14,552 nt of DNA from VRUE01 sp035554595 (GTDB taxonomy: Bacteria; Actinomycetota; Thermoleophilia; Solirubrobacterales; 70-9), in assembly GCA_035554595.1 (NCBI GenBank), contig DATMIH010000063.1, positions 1-14,552 of the forward strand, in the 5' to 3' direction. This document shows, in pieces, positions 6,608-12,719 of this stretch. The first letter of the stretch is position 1. The number at the start of each line of letters is the position of its first letter. A program made the translations under genes and the position numbers. The notes beneath the pieces were generated by a model that saw nothing but the letters and a program-made list of their open reading frames with translations, did not search any database and was not told where the DNA came from.

Positions 6608-7489
6608 ATGCTTCGAATTGCCACACGCGGGAGCAAGCTTGCCCTGGCCCAGGCCGGGCAGGTCGCCGAGATGCTTGGCGGGGCTGAGCTGGTCGAGGTC
6701 GCTTCCGACGGGGGAGCTGACGATAAGGCGCGGTTTGTGCGGGGGGTTGAGCAGGCGCTGCTGCGCGGTGAGGCGGAGATTGGGGTTCACTCGGCTAAGG
6801 ACCTGCCGGCGGAGTTGACTGAGGGACTGATGTTGGCGGCGGTGCCCAAGCGTGAGGATGCGCGGGATGCTTGGGTCGGAGTCGGGGGTTCGCTTGATGA
6901 GGTGCCCGAGGGAGCGAAGGTGGGGACCGCGAGCTTGCGGCGGCAGGCACAGCTGCTGGCCGTGCGGCCCGATCTCGAGGTGAGGGAGCTGCATGGCAAC
7001 GTGGATACGCGGCTGGGCAAGCTCGCCGAGGGGGAGCTTGATGCGATCGTGCTTGCGGTTGCCGGGCTACGGCGGCTTGGGCGGGCCGAGGAGATTGCTT
7101 TTCCGATTCCGGAGGAGGCGATGACCCCGGCGGCGGGACAGGGCTCGTTGCTGCTGCAGATCCGCAGCGAGGACGAGGAGGCGCTGCGGGCGGTCGACCC
7201 GATCGTTGACGAAGCGGCGCTGCGCGAGCTGACCGCGGAGCGCACCGTTGTCGCCCTGCTCGACGCCGGCTGCGCCAGCCCGATCGGCGTCCACGGCCGG
7301 GTCGACGCCCAGAACGACCGGATGCGGCTGGACGCCTTCATCGGCCTGCCCGACGGAAGCGAGTGGGCGCGCGACAGCGTCGAGGGCGACTCGACCGAGC
7401 CCACCGCGCTCGGCGCCGAGCTGGCCCAGCGGCTGATCGGCGTCGGCGCCCGCGACCTGCTCGAGCGAGCGGAGGAGCTGGCGACATGA
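6608..7489 (+). CDS. hemC: Hydroxymethylbilane synthase (porphobilinogen deaminase)
   Basis: A 293-residue enzyme polymerising four porphobilinogens into hydroxymethylbilane. It starts MLRIATRGSKLALAQ, the classic N-terminus, which decides ATG 6608 over earlier in-frame ATGs inside the palindrome. The catalytic Asp is D65 in HSAKDLP (61-67); substrate-binding arginines lie in GTASLRRQ (106-113) and HGNVDTRLGKL (129-139). The dipyrromethane cofactor Cys is C222 in AGCASPIG (220-227), where family members more often have a second Gly before Cys. The mobile loop before the active site is short: VASDGGADDKARF (31-43) replaces a stretch about 9 residues longer in E. coli HemC. The first 170 or so codons use more GGG, CGG, GAT, CTT and GTT than the rest. 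No Shine-Dalgarno sequence is obvious. Confidence 0.96.
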   Translation: MLRIATRGSKLALAQAGQVAEMLGGAELVEVASDGGADDKARFVRGVEQALLRGEAEIGVHSAKDLPAELTEGLMLAAVPKREDARDAWVGVGGSLDEVPEGAKVGTASLRRQAQLLAVRPDLEVRELHGNVDTRLGKLAEGELDAIVLAVAGLRRLGRAEEIAFPIPEEAMTPAAGQGSLLLQIRSEDEEALRAVDPIVDEAALRELTAERTVVALLDAGCASPIGVHGRVDAQNDRMRLDAFIGLPDGSEWARDSVEGDSTEPTALGAELAQRLIGVGARDLLERAEELAT

Positions 7490-7490
7490 T

Positions 7491-7542
7491 GCTTCCGGTG
7501 CGCTTTATGTGGTCATACGACGTAAAAGGCGCACCGGAATGA
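7491..7542 (+). repeat. 52-nt junction hairpin, copy 1 (hemC / cobA-hemD)
   Basis: The element starts one base after the hemC stop TGA (7487-7489) and ends in the next start codon. Perfect 11-bp arms TTCCGGTGCGC (7493-7503) and GCGCACCGGAA (7529-7539) enclose a middle with further partial pairing (GTGGT 7509-7513 with ACGAC 7517-7521, one mismatch). About 41 of 52 bases match copy 2 at 9102-9153, with outer arms identical and the centre diverged. There is no Shine-Dalgarno sequence apart from the CCGGA of the right arm. Confidence 0.92.
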
Positions 7543-9101
7543 TGGCGCGGCCTGGAATCGTCTACCTCGTTGGGGCGGGCCCCGGAGATCCGGGGTTGAT
7601 GACGGCGCGGTCGCTGGCGCTGATTGGCTCGGCCGACGCGATCTACTACGACCGGCTGATCCCGCCGGGAGCCCTCGACGGGGCCCGCGAGGACGCCGAG
7701 CTGATCTACGTCGGCAAGGCACCCGGCGTGCCCTCGGTGCCGCAGGAGGAGATCGGCGAGCGGTTGATCGAGGCGGCGCAGGCGGGCAAGAGCGTGGTGC
7801 GGCTGAAGGGCGGCGACCCCTTTGTCTTCGGTCGCGGCGGCGAGGAGGGTGAGGCGCTGCGCGAGGTCGGGGTCGAGTTCGAGCTGGTGCCAGGGATCAC
7901 GGCCGGTGTTGCCGCCAGCGCCTACGCCGGCATCCCGGTCACCCACCGTGACGATGCCTCCGCGGTCGCCTTCATCACCGGCCACGAGGATCCCGAGAAG
8001 GAGGAAAGCGCGCTCGATTGGGAGGCGCTCGCCCGCTTCCCCGGCACCCTCGTCTTCTACATGGGCGTCAAGCGCCTCGGCGACAACGCCGGCGCCCTGA
8101 TCGCCGCCGGCCGCGACGCCGACGAGCCCGCCGCCGCGATTGAACGCGGCACGATGGAGGGCCAGCGCACCCTCGTCGCCACGCTCGGCACTCTGGCCGA
8201 GGCGGTTGCGCGCGAGCAGGTCAAGGCCCCGGCCCTGATCGTCGTCGGGCCGGTCGTCGCGCGCCGCGAGTCCCTGGCCTGGCTGGAGCACCGCCCGCTT
8301 TACGGCCGCCGCGTGGTCGTGACCCGCGCCCGCGCTCAGGCCAGCGGTCTGGCCAGGACCCTGCGCAACCTCGGCGCCGAGGTGGTCGAACTGCCGGCGA
8401 TTCGGATCGAGTCGACGATCGAGAGCGAGGAGGTGAAGCGCGTCGTCGAGCAGATCGGCGATTACGCCTTGATCGTCCTCACCAGCCCGAATGGAGTGCG
8501 TTTGCTGTTCGAGGCGATGCGAAACGCAGGGCTAGACGCGCGCGCACTCGGCGTCCCTAAAAAGCAGCAGGTAGGGGAAGTGGGGTCGAGCGCGGGTGCG
8601 AATTCCGGCACGACAGTCGCCGCCATCGGCCCCGGAACCGCACGAGCGCTCTCCCGATGCGGCATCAGCGCCGACATCGTCCCCGAGCGTTTCGTCGCGG
8701 AGTCGTTGGTCGAGGCACTGGCCGAGGTTGACGTCGCCGGCAAGAAGGTCCTGGTGGCCCGAGCGGCAGACGCTCGCGACGTCATCCCCGAGTACCTCGA
8801 GGGTCGCGGCGCCGAGGTCGACGTCGTCGCCCTGTATGAGACCGTGCGAGAGGAGCCCAGCGCCGAGGCGGTCGAGGCCGCCCAGGCTGCCGACTACGTC
8901 ACCTTCACCTCCTCCTCAACCGTGCGCAACCTGACCGAGGCGCTAGATGAGCGCTTCCCGAAGACCGCCCGCATCGTCTCGATCGGCCCGGTGACAAGCG
9001 AGGCCGTCACCGATGCCGGCCTCGAGGTCGACGTCGAAGCCGAGCGCCACGACATCGACGGCCTGATCAACGCCCTGCTCGCCGACGCCGCCCGCGACTG
9101 A
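7542..9101 (+). CDS. cobA-hemD: Uroporphyrin-III C-methyltransferase / uroporphyrinogen-III synthase fusion (CobA-HemD)
   Basis: A 519-residue two-domain enzyme. Residues 1-245 form the SAM uroporphyrinogen-III methyltransferase: VYLVGAGPGDPGLMT (7-21), VVRLKGGDPFVFGRGGEE (85-102), GIPVTHR (130-136) and FYMGVKRL (172-179). It makes precorrin-2 for siroheme or cobalamin. Residues 252-519 form uroporphyrinogen III synthase: RRVVVTRARAQASGL, IVLTSPNGVRLLF (311-323), AAIGPGTARAL (360-370) and TFTSSSTVRNL (454-464), closing hydroxymethylbilane to uroporphyrinogen III. This fusion is common in Gram-positive hem operons. The start is ATG 7542 or the adjacent ATG 7539; both sit in the end of the junction hairpin. 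Between ARALG and TVAAIGPG the HemD part has an extra segment of about 20 residues (338-358), absent from typical HemD. Its stop is followed at once by hairpin copy 2. Confidence 0.96.
   Translation: MARPGIVYLVGAGPGDPGLMTARSLALIGSADAIYYDRLIPPGALDGAREDAELIYVGKAPGVPSVPQEEIGERLIEAAQAGKSVVRLKGGDPFVFGRGGEEGEALREVGVEFELVPGITAGVAASAYAGIPVTHRDDASAVAFITGHEDPEKEESALDWEALARFPGTLVFYMGVKRLGDNAGALIAAGRDADEPAAAIERGTMEGQRTLVATLGTLAEAVAREQVKAPALIVVGPVVARRESLAWLEHRPLYGRRVVVTRARAQASGLARTLRNLGAEVVELPAIRIESTIESEEVKRVVEQIGDYALIVLTSPNGVRLLFEAMRNAGLDARALGVPKKQQVGEVGSSAGANSGTTVAAIGPGTARALSRCGISADIVPERFVAESLVEALAEVDVAGKKVLVARAADARDVIPEYLEGRGAEVDVVALYETVREEPSAEAVEAAQAADYVTFTSSSTVRNLTEALDERFPKTARIVSIGPVTSEAVTDAGLEVDVEAERHDIDGLINALLADAARD
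8553..8615 (+). other. In-frame extra segment in the HemD domain, candidate palindrome remnant
   Basis: It encodes about 21 residues (VPKKQQVGEVGSS and on) between two conserved HemD segments that are normally joined by a few residues. The DNA shares GGTAGGGG (8570-8577) with the left arm of the hemA/hemC palindrome (6493-6500), GGTCGAGCGC (8584-8593) with the complement of 6546-6555, and GGGGAAGT (8574-8581) with the birA palindrome (9623-9630). It no longer forms a clean hairpin. Relationship to those elements is inferred. Confidence 0.45.
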
Positions 9102-9153
9102 GCTTCCGGTGCGCCTTTTGCGGCCTATAGCCGTATAAAGCGCACCGGAATGA
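9102..9153 (+). repeat. 52-nt junction hairpin, copy 2 (cobA-hemD / birA)
   Basis: It begins directly after the TGA of cobA-hemD (9099-9101) and includes the birA ATG (9150-9152). The 11-bp arms TTCCGGTGCGC and GCGCACCGGAA are identical to copy 1. The centre also pairs: GCGGC (9120-9124) with GCCGT (9130-9134, one G-T) around the loop CTATA, plus T/A-rich pairing between. Almost the whole 48 nt could fold as one hairpin. Confidence 0.92.
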
Positions 9154-9911
9154 AGTTCGGCTCTCCTCACCGCCACTATCGCGTCACCGACTCGACCAAC
9201 TCGCGCGCTCGCGAGCTGGCTGAAGCCGGCGCTCCCGGCGGCACCGTAGTCACCGCCCACGAACAGACCGCCGGCCGCGGACGCGTCGGCCGCGTCTGGA
9301 CCGCCCCGGAAGGCAAAGCCCTGCTCTACTCGGCGATCCTGCGCCCCCTCGATCAGCGCCACCTCCTGCTGCCGCTCTCGGTCCCCCTCGCCGTCTGCGT
9401 CGCCGCCGAGGAACTCCGCCCCGGCATCTCGTGCCAGGTCAAGTGGCCGAACGACGTTTGGCTCGAGGGCCGCAAGCTCTCCGGCATCCTGATCGAGGCC
9501 CGCCCCCAAGATGGCTGGGCAGTTATCGGGATCGGCCTGAACCTCTCCATAGCTCCAGACGAGTTCCCCCCCGACCTCCGTCAACCGGCGATTTCGCTCT
9601 TCAGCGCGACTGCGGAGAGTCGGGGGAAGTCCCGACGGAGCCTCCCCGCTGTTGCTCCGACGGGACTTCCCCCGACTCCCTCAACCGCTGCCGTAGTTCT
9701 AAGTCGCCACCTCGACCACTGGGTCTATGCGGCCGACGACGAGATACTCAGCGAGTGGCGCCGCCGCGACGGCCTGCTTGGCCGCGAGGTCGCCTGGGAG
9801 GACGGCTCAGGCGTCGCCGACGGAATCGACGACCGCGGCAACCTCGTCGTCGTCGTTCCCGGCGGGGACCGAGTCAGCCTCGGCGCCGGTGAGGTCCAGC
9901 TGCGCCTCTGA
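9150..9911 (+). CDS. birA: Biotin-[acetyl-CoA-carboxylase] ligase, monofunctional
   Basis: A 253-residue biotin protein ligase that forms biotinyl-AMP and transfers biotin to a lysine of carboxylase carrier domains. There is no N-terminal DNA-binding domain, so it is the class I, non-repressor type. Motifs: TDSTNSRAREL (13-23), the biotinyl-AMP loop GRGRVGRVW (42-50), KWPNDVW (98-104), RKLSGILIE (108-116) and VIGIGLNL (125-132). The C-terminal SH3-like domain is complete (RRDGLLGREV, then GIDDRGNLVV and GEVQLRL), proving the frame to the stop at 9911. Between AISLFS and VVLSRHLDHW the linker carries about 22 residues (156-177) encoded by a long palindrome. The ATG sits at the end of junction hairpin copy 2 without a good Shine-Dalgarno sequence. 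The last 35 codons overlap the convergent helicase gene. Confidence 0.95.
   Translation: MKFGSPHRHYRVTDSTNSRARELAEAGAPGGTVVTAHEQTAGRGRVGRVWTAPEGKALLYSAILRPLDQRHLLLPLSVPLAVCVAAEELRPGISCQVKWPNDVWLEGRKLSGILIEARPQDGWAVIGIGLNLSIAPDEFPPDLRQPAISLFSATAESRGKSRRSLPAVAPTGLPPTPSTAAVVLSRHLDHWVYAADDEILSEWRRRDGLLGREVAWEDGSGVADGIDDRGNLVVVVPGGDRVSLGAGEVQLRL
9617..9678 (+). repeat. Palindrome inserted in frame inside birA
   Basis: Arms 9617-9641 and 9654-9678 are 25-nt inverted repeats with a single A-A mismatch (9635/9660) and a 12-nt loop. The core words are GGGGGAAGTCCCG and CGGGACTTCCCCC. The reading frame stays open, encoding roughly ESRGKSRRSLPAVAPTGLPP. It lies between the catalytic core and the helix leading to the C-terminal domain, a place where birA homologs tolerate length changes. 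Confidence 0.92.
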
Positions 9912-12566
9912 GTCTTTGGCGGGTTTTTTCGCCCGTTTGCGGCGCCGTTTCGGTTTGGCGGCTTTCTTGACGGCCTCATCCTTGCCCTCCTGGCCATCGG
10001 CACCCCGCCGCGCCTTGCTGTCCTTTTGAGCCTTGCCGTTGTCCTGATCGTCGGTCGCATCAGCAGCTGCCTCGTTCGCCGTGGTGGCCTCCCCATTCGC
10101 CCGCCCCCCATCCCGCTTCGGCCGCTTCTTGCCGCGTTTGTTACGCCGCTTGCCGCCCTTGGGGAAGTTGCGCAGCAGCTCGCGGGCGATCGCCGAGGGC
10201 TTGCGGGCCATCCGCATCCGCGCCCCGCGCAGCACCTCTTCGCCCTCGGGCGTGTGCGAAACCGCGCCGGCAAGCAGCGCCACCGCGAGGCGGCGGTCCT
10301 GTTTACGGGCGGAATGGACCAGCCGACGGGCGTTGCGCCCGTGCGCGCGGCCCGAGGAGTTGACCAGCAGGCCGAGCAGCCGCTTGGTCTCCGGCCAGCG
10401 CTGCACCGCATACTCTTCGTGCAGCTCCGGGGTGTAGGAGGCGAGCCGCCAGACCCAGGCCTGGGCCTGATCGCGGCGGCCGATCCGCTTGTCGACCAGG
10501 GCCTGCAGCAGCGTCTTGGTGCCGGCCCGCTTGTCGTCGCGACTCCAGGTGCCGACGATGTCGATCGCGTCGTCGAAGGCGTCGGCGTCGCCGAGGTCGG
10601 CGATCTCGCTCAGCGCTTTCAGTTTCAGTTGCGAGGTGCGGTTGCGCTGCACGCAGGTGAGCAGGAAGCGGCGCTTCAGCTCCTGCGAGCCGGAGCCCTG
10701 CAGGATCGCCCGCGCCCGCCGCCAACCCTGCGGGTTGACCCGCGCCCCCGCCAGCGCCGCCCAGGCGTGCTGCTCGGCGTGGTCGAGGTTCTCGACCGCG
10801 ATCCGCCAGAGCTCGCGTTCGAGCACCTGCATGCGGCGCTCCTCCACGCCGGAGACCGGCACGATCCGCCGCTCGACCCGGATCCGCCGCCCGCGCGAGC
10901 GCCGCACCGGGCCGATCACGATCGCGCCGCCACGGTAGACGTCGCGGTCGAGCAGGCTGTGCAGGGTGATGATCGTCTCGTCGTGGGTGGTCGCCGGGTG
11001 GACGAAGTCGATTACCAGGCCGGCCTCCTTACCCGGCGCGCGCCGGGTCACGCGGCCGACCCGCTGCTGGTAGATCCGCCGCGAGGCGGTCGGCGCCAGG
11101 TGCATGCAGAGCGTCGCCCGCGGCGAGTTCCAACCCTCGGCAAGCAGCATCGCGTTGCAGAGCACGTCGACCTCGCCGCGCTCGAAACCGGCCAGGATCT
11201 CGGCCAGTTCGCGCTTTGGCGTCTCGCCGGAGACGGCGCGGGCGGTGACGCCGGCGGCCTGCAGCGCCCGCGCCACGTTCTTGGCGTGCTGCACGCCGGC
11301 GGTGTAGAGGACGCCGGGCATGCCGTCGAAGCGGGTCTTGTAGAGGTCGGCGATGGCGACGTTGAAGGGCTCTTGGTCGAGCAGCGCGGCCAGCTCCTCC
11401 TGGTCGAAGTCCTGGTCGACCTCGCCCTTTCGCAGCGGCACCTTGGCGATCGTCCGCACCCCCGGGCCGGGCGGGATGCGCATGCAGCGCAGCGGCGAGA
11501 TCACGCCGCGGCGCGCCGCCTGGATCAGGTCGAAGCGCGAGGTCTGGGTCGGGAAGAGGTCGGCGACGTGGCGGGCGATCAGCGCCCCGGTCGCGGTCAT
11601 GCCGATGAAGACGGGACCGGTCCAGGCGCGGATGCAGGCGCTGGTCTTCTCGCCCAGCGCGGTGTGCGCCTCGTCGCAGATCACGATCGAGTAGGCGTCG
11701 GAGATTTTCTTGTGGTTGCGGACGAACCACTGGTAGGTCTCGACCGTGACCGGGCCGTCGGGATCGTCGCGGTCACCGAGCAACGGGGGCCTCAGGCGCT
11801 CCTTGTAGCCGCGGTCGGAGATCTCGCCGATGAACTGGTCGACCAGGTTGCGGCGGTGGGTGAGGATCAGCACGCCGCCGGTGCGGGTGGCGTCGATGAA
11901 GCCGACTGCGGCGACGGTCTTGCCGGCCCCGGTCGCGTGCTCAAACCAGAATCGCCGCTCGGCGCCAGGATCGTCGGGCGCCTCCTCAATCACCTCCTCC
12001 TCGTCGGAAGCCGGCTGCTCCTCCCAGTCCTGCGGCTCCTCGTCGGGGGCCAGCTCCTCGTCCTCTTCGTCAAGCTCCTCGTCGCCGTTGGCGGAGGCTG
12101 CGTCTTCGTCCGCCTCCGCTTTAGTGGCTTTCCTGGCCTTCTTGGCCGGCGGCGCCTTCTCGGCAGCTGCCACCGAGCCGTTGGCTTTCGCCTTGCCGTT
12201 CGCTTCGTCGCCGATCGCGACCTGCTGCTCGGCCATTAGCTCGGTCAGCGTGCCCGAGAGCGCATCTACCTGGTGCGGGTTGAGTTCGGCGCCGTCGCGC
12301 AGCTTCGGTGGTTCGTCGGCGAGCAGCCGCTCCAGCCCCAAGAGCAGGGAGAAATCGCGGCGCCACTGGATCGAAGGGTCCTCGGCCCCCTCGTCGAGCT
12401 CGGCGAGAGCAGCGTCCAGAGCACGGCGTCGGGCGGTCCCGGGCGCGAGCGCCCCCGGCCCCTCGCCGTCGAGCAGGAAGGGCTCGCGGGCGAACTTCGC
12501 TGCCCGATCGATATCGGCGCTAGATGGAACTGCCGCCGGCGCGGCAACTTCGCTGGTCTTGGCCAT
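9807..12566 (-). CDS. DEAD/DEAH-box superfamily 2 helicase with acidic insert and basic tail
   Basis: A 919-residue ATP-dependent nucleic-acid helicase. Its N-terminal region has LNPHQVDAL (95-103), a Q-like/HQ motif. Then come Walker A ATGAGKT (211-217), LTHRRNLVDQF (235-245), DEAH (298-301) and motif III TAT (324-326). The second RecA lobe has LYTAGVQHAKNVARAL (420-435), AEGWN (476-480) and QRVGRVTR (501-508). A strongly acidic low-complexity stretch (about 120-203, with ELDEEDEEL) separates the HQ motif from Walker A, where most relatives have a short link. A helical domain covers 575-800 and a Lys/Arg-rich tail 803-885. I start at M 12566 (MAKTSEV); the frame is open to 13322, but that part lies antisense to tlpA. 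The 3' end overlaps birA by 105 bp. DNA-repair or RNA role cannot be decided. Confidence 0.88.
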   Translation of the reverse strand: MAKTSEVAAPAAVPSSADIDRAAKFAREPFLLDGEGPGALAPGTARRRALDAALAELDEGAEDPSIQWRRDFSLLLGLERLLADEPPKLRDGAELNPHQVDALSGTLTELMAEQQVAIGDEANGKAKANGSVAAAEKAPPAKKARKATKAEADEDAASANGDEELDEEDEELAPDEEPQDWEEQPASDEEEVIEEAPDDPGAERRFWFEHATGAGKTVAAVGFIDATRTGGVLILTHRRNLVDQFIGEISDRGYKERLRPPLLGDRDDPDGPVTVETYQWFVRNHKKISDAYSIVICDEAHTALGEKTSACIRAWTGPVFIGMTATGALIARHVADLFPTQTSRFDLIQAARRGVISPLRCMRIPPGPGVRTIAKVPLRKGEVDQDFDQEELAALLDQEPFNVAIADLYKTRFDGMPGVLYTAGVQHAKNVARALQAAGVTARAVSGETPKRELAEILAGFERGEVDVLCNAMLLAEGWNSPRATLCMHLAPTASRRIYQQRVGRVTRRAPGKEAGLVIDFVHPATTHDETIITLHSLLDRDVYRGGAIVIGPVRRSRGRRIRVERRIVPVSGVEERRMQVLERELWRIAVENLDHAEQHAWAALAGARVNPQGWRRARAILQGSGSQELKRRFLLTCVQRNRTSQLKLKALSEIADLGDADAFDDAIDIVGTWSRDDKRAGTKTLLQALVDKRIGRRDQAQAWVWRLASYTPELHEEYAVQRWPETKRLLGLLVNSSGRAHGRNARRLVHSARKQDRRLAVALLAGAVSHTPEGEEVLRGARMRMARKPSAIARELLRNFPKGGKRRNKRGKKRPKRDGGRANGEATTANEAAADATDDQDNGKAQKDSKARRGADGQEGKDEAVKKAAKPKRRRKRAKKPAKDSEAQLDLTGAEADSVPAGNDDDEVAAVVDSVGDA

Positions 12567-12719
12567 GAAGGCTTTCGGTTTCGTCCCCGCCGCAAATGGA
12601 TGGCGAGCGGGGGCACTTAGACGAGGAATGCCGGGAGTCGGCCTACTGCGTCCCCCCAACGCTCTCACAAGCGGTTCGCACAAAGCAGCGAACCGAACAT
12701 ACGTATTGTAATCAAGGAA
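12567..12719. promoter_or_regulatory. Divergent intergenic region: helicase / tlpA
   Basis: These 153 bp should hold promoters for both genes. On the plus side TATTGT (12704-12709) fits the TAnnnT -10 pattern and would start transcription a few bases before the TTG at 12720. No good -35 is seen. The tlpA-proximal part is notably AT-richer than the rest of the window. No clear -10 was found for the helicase. Confidence 0.45.
12672..12695. promoter_or_regulatory. 8-bp dyad upstream of tlpA, possible operator
   Basis: Perfect arms CGGTTCGC (12672-12679) and GCGAACCG (12688-12695) with an 8-nt spacer lie just upstream of the candidate -10 at 12704, overlapping where a -35 would be. That is a typical operator position for a dimeric regulator, though it could also form a hairpin in RNA read from further upstream. 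No regulator gene is in the window. Confidence 0.4.

Noticed and set aside
9918..9937. GC-flanked T6 run after the birA stop as a terminator
   Set aside because: The T-run lies in the loop of a 4-bp stem rather than after a stem, and the region codes for the Lys/Arg-rich helicase tail, which explains the pattern.
10026..12239. Long plus-strand open frame (about 737 codons) opposite the helicase gene
   Set aside because: It is antisense to clear helicase motifs, its translation is low-complexity with no domain, and long shadow frames are expected at this GC content.
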